Position numbers and translations under genes: made by a program
Shown: piece after piece, positions 1-7,000 of the stretch
How positions within the stretch are numbered: the first letter of the stretch is position 1
Layout of the letters: every line of letters starts with the position of its first letter
IMG/VR virus record: IMGVR_UViG_3300025112_000155
Location: 1-26,422 of that record
Length of the DNA stretch: 26,422 nucleotides
DNA from: a virus
Direction: 5' to 3' (one strand)
The notes under the pieces: model-generated
What the model was told of the DNA's origin: nothing
Seen by the model: the letters and a program-made list of their open reading frames with translations, nothing else
The model's database searches: none

Positions 1-899
1 CGGCTTTGACCCAAACGTTAGCAGCTCTGCGCGAGGAAGATCCTGACCTGCTCAAAGATGCCGGATTTCTAGACGGGGAATTTCAGAGGCTTCTCAATTT
101 CGGACGCGAAGAGATTGAGGATGACTCATTCTCGGAATCGGACGGGGAAGCTATCACGGAGTTCGGACAGATCTGGCAACTCGGAAACCACCGGGTCATG
201 TGCGGGGATAATCGCGATCCGGCACAGGTCAAAGCGCTGATGGGAACAATGAGGGCCGATCTCATTATGAGCGACCCGCCGTATGGCGTTGACTACAAGG
301 GCTCGATCACTAAATCCCGAAATGAGATTGAGGGTGACTCTGTACTAGAATCAGAGTCCTACGAGCAATTGATTACAGATATGCTCACAGCAGCTCACAG
401 CGTCTCAAAACCGGACAGAGGTTTATACCTTTGGTATTCAGATACCCAAGCTGTCGCAATATGCAACGCAGTGGCTGCTTCAGGCTTTAAGCGCTATGCG
501 TGGATCGTGTGGGTCAAGCAGCATTTCAACATGAGTCTCAATCCGCAACACTACAGGCAGAAGCATGAAATGCTCATGTATGCTTCGAGCGGGTCAAAGA
601 TGCCTAGGTGGTACGGCCCGAATAATGAATGCACTGTGTGGGAATATGACAAGCCTATGCAGAACAAATTGCATCCCACAATGAAACCCGTGGAAATGTA
701 TGCAAGGTGTTTGAGCAACAGCAGCAAGATCGGAGATCTGGTCTATGAGACTAATCTGGGATCTGGCACCACGTTGATCGCTGCGGAGCAACTTGACCGT
801 TCCTGTTTTGGGATGGAACTATCTGAGTCCTATTGTGATACAATAATCAATAGATGGCAGGAGCTGACGGGGAAGAAAGCTAAACTAGTCGCAAAGTGA
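1..899 (+). CDS. DNA methyltransferase, N6-adenine/N4-cytosine, beta-type motif order (5' partial)
   Basis: The reading frame is open to the left edge, so the true start is outside; the first possible start inside is a TTG at base 6. The target-recognition and catalytic motif DPPYG lies at about residues 90-94 counted from that TTG, after a beta-strand reading ADLIMS. The HPTMKP segment and the SAM-binding NLGSGTT motif follow near the C-terminus. Catalytic motif before SAM motif is the permuted order of beta-class amino-methyltransferases. Phage relatives often carry a ParB/sulfiredoxin-like domain upstream, which would be cut off here. The SAM motif is odd: relatives usually read DPFxGSGTT, and here the first three positions are E, T, N. 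The likely role is methylation of phage DNA, perhaps against host restriction; the target sequence is unknown. It sits just upstream of the terminase genes, a common place for phage methyltransferases. Confidence 0.85.
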   Translation, partial: ALTQTLAALREEDPDLLKDAGFLDGEFQRLLNFGREEIEDDSFSESDGEAITEFGQIWQLGNHRVMCGDNRDPAQVKALMGTMRADLIMSDPPYGVDYKGSITKSRNEIEGDSVLESESYEQLITDMLTAAHSVSKPDRGLYLWYSDTQAVAICNAVAASGFKRYAWIVWVKQHFNMSLNPQHYRQKHEMLMYASSGSKMPRWYGPNNECTVWEYDKPMQNKLHPTMKPVEMYARCLSNSSKIGDLVYETNLGSGTTLIAAEQLDRSCFGMELSESYCDTIINRWQELTGKKAKLVAK

Positions 900-902
900 G
901 AC
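888..902. repeat. Copy of dispersed palindrome at the methyltransferase stop codon
   Basis: The sequence GTCGCAAAGTGAGAC contains the methyltransferase TGA stop and ends just upstream of the small-terminase start. It is a member of the interrupted palindrome family with N = G on the left arm and A on the right. Confidence 0.6.
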
Positions 903-906
903 ACCC

Positions 907-1338
907 ATGGGAAGACCGCACAAAGAGATCGATTATGAGCTGGCGTATAGGCTGGCGCGCATCCACTGCACCAATGAGGAGATCGCCGCTTGCCTGGGTG
1001 TATCTAGAGCACACTGGTACACTCTGATCAAAAACGATGCTGAGTTGGCCAACGCAGTTGAAAACGCGCGCGGCGAGGGCCGCGCATCGCTCCGCCGGCT
1101 CCAGTGGCAAAATGCGACAGAGGGAAATGTCACTATGCAAATTTGGTTAGGCAAACAGATTCTGTCTCAAAATGATATTTCGCGAAATGAGATTACTGGG
1201 AAGGGTGGCAATGCAATCAGGATCGAAGAAGACGCCGCTGCCGCACGCGAAGTTATCGAGGCTGCAATCCTTCGCGCAACTACCCGAAACAGAGAGGGAC
1301 AGTCTCATATCGAGACTGACACCGACACAGCTCATTGA
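907..1338 (+). CDS. terS: Terminase small subunit-like DNA-binding protein
   Basis: This 143-residue protein begins MGRPHKEID and has a helix-turn-helix at roughly residues 12-45 (TNEEIAACLGVSRAHWYTLI). It then has the helical stretch LRRLQWQNATEGNVTMQIWLGKQ cut short here as a K-Q rich helix, a layout typical of phage small terminases that recognise the packaging site. Its position directly before the large terminase supports the call. The last 128 nt overlap the start of the large terminase gene in a different frame. The C-terminal tail is poorly structured and ends HIETDTDTAH; part of it is written by a copy of the dispersed palindrome (1301-1317). Recognition of the pac or cos site is inferred from family and context. 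Confidence 0.75.
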   Translation: MGRPHKEIDYELAYRLARIHCTNEEIAACLGVSRAHWYTLIKNDAELANAVENARGEGRASLRRLQWQNATEGNVTMQIWLGKQILSQNDISRNEITGKGGNAIRIEEDAAAAREVIEAAILRATTRNREGQSHIETDTDTAH

Positions 1339-2575
1339 CCTAAAATGGGATTGGCGGTTTTGGGCTCGACCTGAGCAGTTACCTCCGCCGGGTGATTGGC
1401 GCGTGTGGCTCATTTTGGCCGGTCGCGGTTTTGGCAAAACGAGAACGGGCGCAGAATGGATCCGCGAGCGTGTCAATTTGGGACAAGCCAAACGGATCGC
1501 CCTCGTAGGCAGGACCGCAGCAGACGTGCGTGATGTCATGGTGACCGGTCAGAGTGGAATCCTAAATTGCTACCCCCCCGATCGACGTCCTTTGTATGAG
1601 CCCTCGAAGCGTCGCATCACTTTTCACAATGGAGCTGTCGCAATATGCTACTCCTCAGAAAAACCAGACCAGCTCCGAGGACCACAGCACGATACAGTAT
1701 GGGCTGACGAGTCAGCAGCGTGGGCATACCCCTATCAGACGTGGGACCAATTGATGTTCGGTCTCAGATTGGGAATCACCCCGCGCTGTGTTGTGACAAC
1801 GACCCCCCGTCCCATTCAGCTAATCAAGGATTTGGTCAGTAGCAAAACGACACACGTGACTAGAGGCAGCACATTCGCAAATCGAGACAACCTAGCTCCT
1901 GCGTTCCTAGAGCAGATCCTCGACAAGTACGCAGGCACAAGTCTTGGAATGCAGGAAATCCATGCGCAGCTCTTGGAGGAGGTACCGGGTGCGCTGTGGA
2001 CTAGAGCCATCATAGACGACCACCGAGTACATCAACCACCTCGTGTCCTAAAACGAGTCGTCGTTGCCGTCGATCCTGCTGTGTCTCAATCTGCGACAAG
2101 CGATGAGACGGGAATTGTAGTCGCGGGGCTCGGGGACGATGGTGACTTCTACGTTATGGAAGACGCATCGATGAGAACCAGCGTTGACCAGTGGGCCCGC
2201 GCTGTAGTGTTTCGCTACAAGATGCACAAGGCAGATCGCATTGTCGCAGAATCGAACCAGGGTGGGGATCTGGTCGATCGCATTTTGCGACAAGTCGACG
2301 ACAGCGTGTGTGTCAAACTGATACACGCATCTAAGGGGAAATACTCGCGTGCTGAACCTGTCGCAAGTCGATACGAGCAAGGTCGTGTGCATCATATTGG
2401 GATTCACCGGGAGCTTGAAGATCAGCTCTGTAGCTACTCTCCCGAGTTCACAAAGAAAAGCCCTGATAGACTGGATGCACTCGTCTATGCCATCACTGAG
2501 CTTGACGCAAAACGAGTCATAGACGTGCGTATCGATGCAAACGCAAACCTGAAATCAGAGAGCTGGGAGTTGTGA
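1211..2575 (+). CDS. terL: Terminase large subunit (packaging ATPase and nuclease)
   Basis: This protein of about 454 residues drives DNA into the prohead and cuts concatemers. The ATPase domain shows Walker A GRGFGKT at about residues 71-77, a Walker B-like TVWADE, and the coupling motif VVTTTPRP. The C-terminal RNase H-like nuclease domain shows VVAVDPAVS, then IVAESNQGG, then a late aspartate in SPDRLDALVYA. The segment WRFWARPEQLPPPGDW before Walker A is characteristic of this terminase family. I chose ATG 1211 because GGGAAGGGTGG lies just upstream; ATG 1172 is also open but has no clear ribosome site. Family-like sequence (FAQLPETERD) is already present inside the overlap with terS, so the overlap seems real. 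The stop codon overlaps the next ATG as TGATG. Confidence 0.92.
   Translation: MQSGSKKTPLPHAKLSRLQSFAQLPETERDSLISRLTPTQLIDLKWDWRFWARPEQLPPPGDWRVWLILAGRGFGKTRTGAEWIRERVNLGQAKRIALVGRTAADVRDVMVTGQSGILNCYPPDRRPLYEPSKRRITFHNGAVAICYSSEKPDQLRGPQHDTVWADESAAWAYPYQTWDQLMFGLRLGITPRCVVTTTPRPIQLIKDLVSSKTTHVTRGSTFANRDNLAPAFLEQILDKYAGTSLGMQEIHAQLLEEVPGALWTRAIIDDHRVHQPPRVLKRVVVAVDPAVSQSATSDETGIVVAGLGDDGDFYVMEDASMRTSVDQWARAVVFRYKMHKADRIVAESNQGGDLVDRILRQVDDSVCVKLIHASKGKYSRAEPVASRYEQGRVHHIGIHRELEDQLCSYSPEFTKKSPDRLDALVYAITELDAKRVIDVRIDANANLKSESWEL
1301..1317. repeat. Copy of dispersed palindrome inside the terS/terL overlap
   Basis: AGTCTCATATCGAGACT has 6-bp perfect arms around a 5-nt centre. It lies in DNA read in two frames, by terS and terL. 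Confidence 0.6.
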
Positions 2576-2611
2576 TGTGTGTATCAATCTCGGAATGGGA
2601 CAGATCCCAAA
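2567..2611. repeat. Direct repeat, copy A (start-codon leader)
   Basis: This 45-bp stretch matches 2761-2805 at about 41 of 45 positions. It contains the end of terL, the TGATG junction, and a leader coding MCVSISEWDRSQ. The two copies are 194 bp apart. Confidence 0.8.
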
Positions 2612-2769
2612 GTGAGACAGAGCGACACCAAGAGAGTCCCATTCCGAGAATGAGACAGGTCTCAAAATGGGAATCGAGGGGCGCGCGAAAATTGCAAAAA
2701 AACGAAGTTGGGGGCGTTAATAAACTGCCATGCAGACTGAGCAAAAAATATTCCGAGGTTGAGCTGTAA
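2575..2769 (+). CDS. Small hypothetical ORF in repeat-rich insert; doubtful gene
   Basis: This is a 64-residue open frame starting at an ATG that overlaps the terL stop. Its first twelve residues (MCVSISEWDRSQ) match those of the next gene (MCVSISEWDKSQ), because the DNA around both starts is a direct repeat. The rest is basic and Ser/Arg/Gln-rich, and much of it is simply translation of clustered palindromic motifs. I recognise no domain. It may be a by-product of an insertion of repeats that duplicated the Mu-F start region, or a short leader whose translation couples terL to the following gene: it ends TAATG on the next start. I give low confidence that its peptide has a function. Confidence 0.35.
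   Translation: MCVSISEWDRSQSETERHQESPIPRMRQVSKWESRGARKLQKNEVGGVNKLPCRLSKKYSEVEL
2588..2649. repeat. 14-bp perfect inverted repeat enclosing palindrome copies
   Basis: TCTCGGAATGGGAC at 2588-2601 is the exact reverse complement of GTCCCATTCCGAGA at 2636-2649, with 34 nt between. The loop holds a further half-matching copy (ATCCCAAAGTGAGAC). The transcript could form a strong hairpin between the terL and Mu-F genes. Confidence 0.85.
2651..2664. repeat. Short perfect palindrome TGAGACAGGTCTCA
   Basis: Two facing half-sites, TGAGAC and GTCTCA, are separated by AG and adjoin the 14-bp inverted repeat. This is the inverse arrangement of the usual motif (arms outward), as expected where two full motifs abut. 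Confidence 0.75.
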
Positions 2770-2805
2770 TGTGTGTATCAATCTCAGAATGGGACAAATC
2801 CCAAA
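2761..2805. repeat. Direct repeat, copy B (start-codon leader)
   Basis: This is the partner of 2567-2611. It carries the TAATG junction and the actual start of the Mu-F-like gene. Confidence 0.8.
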
Positions 2806-3698
2806 ATAGGATTCTCAAGGTCGAGGAAATAAGGGCTGATGATTTTGATGGGGCCACACGACGCGAAGCTAGAAAGATAGAGGCGCGCGCTGTCTCATTA
2901 TCGAGCGCCGTCCGCGCCTATCTCAAAGTGAGAACGAGAAAGCTCGTGCGGGAATTGACCGGAGAAATCAAAGAGACTGGCAAAGTTCTCAGATTGCGAA
3001 AAGCCAAACGCATGAGCAAGGAGCAGAAGCGCTTGCTAAAACTCCTTTCATATTACGGACTTAGGCAGATCACCGATAGTGGCAAAGAGCTAGCCGGGTC
3101 TGAGTGGGTTGTCCCAAATACGTACATAAGCGATTACTTGTCTCAAAAAGAGATTCTGATTCAGCAGCTAGATGCGAATCTGGAGAAGGAATTTCGGGGC
3201 GCAGTCGGGCGAGCGCTTGCTGATTGGATGCAAGAAACTCCCCGTCCCACAATAGGACAAATCTCAGAACGACTCAGAAGCTGGCTCACGGTAGAATCCC
3301 AAAAAGGAGCACCGTACAAATTGAAGCCACTAGGAAATAGGTTTACGGTCGAGGGGCTAGGAGCTAGAGCTAGGATGATTGCACGCACCGAGATAAACGC
3401 CGCTAGGAATTACGGGCGAGTCGAGGCGGGCAAGCTGATAGGGCGGGAATATTTGATTTGGATTGCATCGGACGATGGCAAATCAGGACGAAGACAGCAC
3501 AATAAAATGGACGGTCTCATTGTGAGACAAGGAAAGTTTTTCAAAAATCCCAGAACAGGAGCCCGGTTGAGGTATCCTGGTGACCCCGGCGCGCGGAGCA
3601 AATTTGGGGTTGCTGGTGAAGTGATAAATTGCCGATGTAGTGCCCGTCCCATTTCGGCACAAATGGCAGAGAGACTAAAAGGTGGTATCAATGTCTGA
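2769..3698 (+). CDS. Mu-F-like / SPP1 gp7-like minor head protein
   Basis: This 309-residue protein shows the conserved C-terminal pattern of the phage Mu F family (PF04233-like). ARMIARTEINAARNYGRVEAG is followed by a histidine/asparagine segment (GRRQHNKMDG) and by the closing NCRCSARPI. The N-terminal half is helical and basic. Family members are minor head proteins beside the portal, thought to be carried into the capsid with DNA or to assist portal assembly. The gene overlaps the portal start by 8 nt (ATGTCTGA). Several palindrome copies lie inside it (2921-2933, 3140-3154, 3514-3528); one encodes SQKEI. The first twelve residues duplicate the start of the preceding small frame. In Mu-like phages this gene usually follows the portal; here it precedes it. 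Confidence 0.85.
   Translation: MCVSISEWDKSQNRILKVEEIRADDFDGATRREARKIEARAVSLSSAVRAYLKVRTRKLVRELTGEIKETGKVLRLRKAKRMSKEQKRLLKLLSYYGLRQITDSGKELAGSEWVVPNTYISDYLSQKEILIQQLDANLEKEFRGAVGRALADWMQETPRPTIGQISERLRSWLTVESQKGAPYKLKPLGNRFTVEGLGARARMIARTEINAARNYGRVEAGKLIGREYLIWIASDDGKSGRRQHNKMDGLIVRQGKFFKNPRTGARLRYPGDPGARSKFGVAGEVINCRCSARPISAQMAERLKGGINV
3514..3528. repeat. Near-consensus copy of the dispersed palindrome
   Basis: GTCTCATTGTGAGAC has perfect 6-bp arms around a 3-nt centre, inside the Mu-F-like gene. It is one of the best full-length copies. Confidence 0.8.
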
Positions 3699-5373
3699 AA
3701 ATGAGATTAACGGTAAGTATGATTTTCTCGATGTTCTGGGCTCGACTGGTCTAAACAGGCAAGCAGGGCAGATTGATGAAGAGTGGCTCAAACAACTCCA
3801 AGGGGAGAAGGGTCAGAAAATCTTCACCGAGATGCGCGACAACGACCCGGTTGTAGGCGCGATTCTCTACGCAATCAAAACACTCGTAAGACAGACCAAA
3901 TCCCAAATTAATACAGCGAGCGATGACCCAGTCGCAAAAGAGTACGCGGCTTTTGTCGAGGAATGTATCGAGGACATGTCAGTGACTTGGCCTGATTTCC
4001 TGGCTGAAGTCCTGTCGTTCCTTCCCTTCGGCTGGTCCTATTTTGAGATTCTCTACAAGGTTCGTAGGGGGCACAACGACGATCCCAAATTGAGTAGCTC
4101 ATACGATGATGGTCGGGTCGGTTGGCGCAAGTTCGGGGTGCGCTCGCAAGATACACTCTTCAAATGGGAGTTCGATGATGAGGGCGGTTTGCGAGGGCTT
4201 TGGCAAATGGCCCCGCCTACCTTCGAGCAGGTCTACATCCCATTAGAGAAGGCGTTGCATTTTCGGACTGAGACACACAAGAACAATCCCGAGGGGCGTA
4301 GCATTTTGAGAAACGCCTACCGCTCCTGGTATTTTCTCAAAAGGATACAGGGCGTAGAGGCTGTGGGCGTCGAGCGTGATCTTGCAGGGTTGCCGGTAAT
4401 GCAGGTGCCTGTTGAGCTTTTAGCCTCAAACGCCACCAGCTCTCAAAAGGCTGTCGTTGACGACTTTCGCGATATGATACAGAAGATCCGGCGCGACGAA
4501 TACGAAGGGATCGTCATCCCGTCCGAAACTGACATGGACGGAAACCCCACCGGTTTCAAATTGAGTCTGCTCAGTTCGGGAGGTAGACGCCCGCTAGACG
4601 TTGACCAGATCATCAAGCGTTATGAAAGCCGTGTCGCATTATCGGTCTTAGGCGAGTTCGTTCTCTTAGGTCTCGACGGGGTCGGATCGTTCGCTCTGTC
4701 GAGTAGCAAAACGGCACTCTTTGCGCAGGCGCTCGGGGTGTACCTGCAATCGATCGCGTCGGTGTTTAACGAGCAAGCGATCCCTAGACTCATGAGGCTA
4801 AACGGCTGGAACCAGGTAGAGCATTATCCCAGTTTGTCATTTTCCGATATTGAGACACCAGACGTCCAAGAGATATCAACCGCACTCACCGGGCTAGTCG
4901 GGGCGGGTATCATCACGCCTGATGATGAGCTTGAATCTTGGGTGCGCGATTTTGCGAATCTCCCATCGTCCGATTCTGCGACAGCTCGACGGGATGTTGT
5001 GGATGAGGCTCTCTACGACGAACAGATTCTGCCTCAAGATGAGACAGTCCGAGAGGCTCCTGAACTAGACGAGTCCCAGGATGAGACTGAGACAGAATCC
5101 GAAGTTGAGACAGAGGGAATCGAGACAACCGCAGAAGTACCGGTTGCAGCGGTCACGCTCAACGGGGCTCAGGTTTCATCGCTTCTCGAAATCATACAGA
5201 GCGTTTCGACGGGGCTTCTCCCTAGAGACACAGCTCTCCAGATCATATCAATGGCATTCAACTTGAGTACAGAAAAGGCTGATCTCGTTTTGGGATCGGT
5301 AGGTCGAGGGTTCGAGCCTGATCCCGAAACTGAGACAATCACCGTAGAGGAAAGCGAGCGCACTGATGGCTGA
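3691..5373 (+). CDS. Portal protein, DUF935/Mu gp29-like
   Basis: This protein of about 560 residues forms the dodecameric portal ring at one capsid vertex. The body matches the DUF935-type portal pattern: an early IFTEMRDNDPVVGAILYAIK, then FLPFGWSYFEILYK, a tryptophan-rich wing, the helix GVERDLAGLPVMQVP, and VLGEFVLLGLDG followed by FALSSSKTALF. I chose ATG 3691, after GGTGG and overlapping the upstream stop, rather than GTG 3682. The C-terminal 150 residues are different: an acidic, low-complexity linker full of Thr/Glu (SQDETETESEVETE) encoded partly by palindrome copies, then a short helical segment. It overlaps the next gene by 8 nt (ATGGCTGA). Confidence 0.88.
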   Translation: MSENEINGKYDFLDVLGSTGLNRQAGQIDEEWLKQLQGEKGQKIFTEMRDNDPVVGAILYAIKTLVRQTKSQINTASDDPVAKEYAAFVEECIEDMSVTWPDFLAEVLSFLPFGWSYFEILYKVRRGHNDDPKLSSSYDDGRVGWRKFGVRSQDTLFKWEFDDEGGLRGLWQMAPPTFEQVYIPLEKALHFRTETHKNNPEGRSILRNAYRSWYFLKRIQGVEAVGVERDLAGLPVMQVPVELLASNATSSQKAVVDDFRDMIQKIRRDEYEGIVIPSETDMDGNPTGFKLSLLSSGGRRPLDVDQIIKRYESRVALSVLGEFVLLGLDGVGSFALSSSKTALFAQALGVYLQSIASVFNEQAIPRLMRLNGWNQVEHYPSLSFSDIETPDVQEISTALTGLVGAGIITPDDELESWVRDFANLPSSDSATARRDVVDEALYDEQILPQDETVREAPELDESQDETETESEVETEGIETTAEVPVAAVTLNGAQVSSLLEIIQSVSTGLLPRDTALQIISMAFNLSTEKADLVLGSVGRGFEPDPETETITVEESERTDG

Positions 5374-7000
5374 TACTAAAGCTGAGGCAATCGACAAAGA
5401 AAGCTACCCGTGGAAAACCTGCATACGAGACCAGGTCAAGGCGGGTCATTCTGAGAAATCTGCTGAGAAGATCTGCGGCTCTATCTATTGGGAGTATGGG
5501 CCCGGCAGCAAATCCCAATTTGCGAAACACGAGGACCGTACAGCAGAATGGGGCAGAGTCTACAACGCGGTGCTGAGGGAGACAGGCGACGCGGAGCTAG
5601 CGTCTCAAGTTGCGACAGACAGGACAGGCTTAGACGAGGGATCTCAAACTGAGACAGTCGAAGTCTCGCAAGTACCTAAAATCATTGCGCTTTTAGCTTT
5701 GTCTCAAATTAGGCCGGCGGTCTTGTCTCAAACTGAGAACAAGGAACTGGTGGATATTTGGGATTATTTGCGCTCTGCGTTTTCGCAATTCAAGACAGAC
5801 CCCATGATGAGAGGGCGGATTGTTGCCGCAGCGTCTCGGGCTGTTGAGGAGATCCAGAACCGGAAGCTAGAGCTAGATCCGTCAGAGCTGCACAGAGAAG
5901 CACAGCGGCTCATAGACACTCTACGTCATCAACTCGCGTCTCTAAATAAGACAGGCGTCCCAATTTGGAACGCAGGCGCTCCGGTGGTTTTTGTGGTCTC
6001 CGAGGCCAATGAGATTGATAAGGCGCGGGGGGAATTTTTGTCAGGCCCGGACGGTAGAACCTTCCAAGACCTGTATCTCAACCGTCTCAAATTGCGAAAA
6101 TCTGAGGTCTGTATTTTGGATGTTTCGCAGGTCGAGTGGCTAGAGAAAGCTGATCCTATCGCAGTTATCGCCCTAGGCAGAACAGCCAAGAAAGTGTTGT
6201 TAGATGTCGCAATTTGCAACTTGCCGCATCCCAAAGCTGTAAGGCGTTTCGGGGATAGTGGCGAAGTTGGGCGGAAACTAAAGGCAGTCTCGAAACGACT
6301 CACGTCTCATATTGAGAATTTAAGCCTTGACGCTATGACCACAAATGAGCGACAATCATCAACTGAAGACTGCAACAGTGCAAGCACGCGATCAGGACCG
6401 ATTGATAAGTCCGAAAATGAGACGCCTGCACAGGTTGACGACGTTGGCTCAGAGCCCGATTCGCAGATTGAGACGCGGGGGGACGAGAGGCAGGATATTG
6501 ATTCTGGAACGTCTGAAGCTCAAGATCTGTCTAAGTCGTTGACGGTGCCGATTGCCAAGGCCGACTCGGAGAAAAAGATTGTATATGGAATCGTTCTCGA
6601 TCCGTATCAAATCGATGCACAAGAAGATTGGTGTTCTCCCAAAGCGATAGAAGAGACAGCGCACGAGTGGCTTTCAAAAAGTCGCATTATAGGATTCGAC
6701 CATACAGCCAAGGCTGATGCGTACCCGGTCGAGTCATCGATAATCCCGTACCCAAGTGCTGAGGATTATCAAAATGCGATGGATTGTAAACCGCACCGCG
6801 CCTACAGGATGCCCTTCGGAGACGACGTAGTGCATTCAGGTAGTTGGGTTTTGGGAACGAAGCTCGGTGACTCAGAATGGGACAAGGTGAAAAAGGGCAA
6901 GCTCAACGCTTATTCTATCGGCGGCTACGGCAGGCGAGAACCTATGTCCAAAAATGAGATGCCTAAAGTTGAGTTCGTAGAGTTAACAGAGGATCAATAG
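5366..7000 (+). CDS. Multidomain prohead protease: UDG-like domain fused to XkdF-type serine protease
   Basis: This 544-residue protein has distinct parts. Residues 14-44 (YPWKTCIRDQ ... AEKICGSIYWEYG) form a small Cys-containing module, followed by a helical segment (WGRVYNAVLRETGD) resembling phage ChaB-like pieces. Residues about 198-315 resemble uracil-DNA glycosylase: VVFVVSEANEIDKARGEF, then SGPDGRTFQDL, then VIALGRTAKKVLL, then a late PHPKAVRRFGDSGE that fits the HPS-type motif. The iron-sulfur cysteines of family 4 enzymes are not obvious. An acidic linker (320-400) leads to a XkdF-like protease (402-530): VYGIVLDPYQIDAQ, FDH at 444-446, GSWVLGTKL, and AYSIGG with the likely nucleophile Ser517. 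The protease presumably matures the prohead. Glycosylase activity is inference only. The frame ends at TAG and the scaffold continues in the same frame. Confidence 0.8.
   Translation: MADTKAEAIDKESYPWKTCIRDQVKAGHSEKSAEKICGSIYWEYGPGSKSQFAKHEDRTAEWGRVYNAVLRETGDAELASQVATDRTGLDEGSQTETVEVSQVPKIIALLALSQIRPAVLSQTENKELVDIWDYLRSAFSQFKTDPMMRGRIVAAASRAVEEIQNRKLELDPSELHREAQRLIDTLRHQLASLNKTGVPIWNAGAPVVFVVSEANEIDKARGEFLSGPDGRTFQDLYLNRLKLRKSEVCILDVSQVEWLEKADPIAVIALGRTAKKVLLDVAICNLPHPKAVRRFGDSGEVGRKLKAVSKRLTSHIENLSLDAMTTNERQSSTEDCNSASTRSGPIDKSENETPAQVDDVGSEPDSQIETRGDERQDIDSGTSEAQDLSKSLTVPIAKADSEKKIVYGIVLDPYQIDAQEDWCSPKAIEETAHEWLSKSRIIGFDHTAKADAYPVESSIIPYPSAEDYQNAMDCKPHRAYRMPFGDDVVHSGSWVLGTKLGDSEWDKVKKGKLNAYSIGGYGRREPMSKNEMPKVEFVELTEDQ
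5642..5738. repeat. Three palindrome copies inside the protease gene
   Basis: TCTCAAACTGAGA occurs at 5642-5654 and GTCTCAAACTGAGA at 5725-5738, with a half copy (GTCTCAAATTAGG) between at about 5701. They encode SQTET, SQTEN and SQIRP in one frame. The protein region is a linker between recognisable domains. Confidence 0.75.
6304..6317. repeat. Copy of dispersed palindrome after the UDG-like domain
   Basis: GTCTCATATTGAGA lies at the boundary between the UDG-like domain and the acidic linker. Confidence 0.65.

Noticed and set aside
1147-1539. Long antisense open frame opposite terS/terL
   Set aside because: It lies opposite two well-supported genes, has no ribosome site I could find and no recognisable pattern; all other genes are on the + strand.
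2588-2680. CRISPR array
   Set aside because: Repeats are short, palindromic, irregularly spaced and in both half orders, with no regular spacers or cas genes.
6998-7000. TAG recoded as an amino acid
   Set aside because: TAG ends several other genes sensibly (for example at 11121, 12925 and 16291), so a changed code is not supported; only occasional read-through stays possible.
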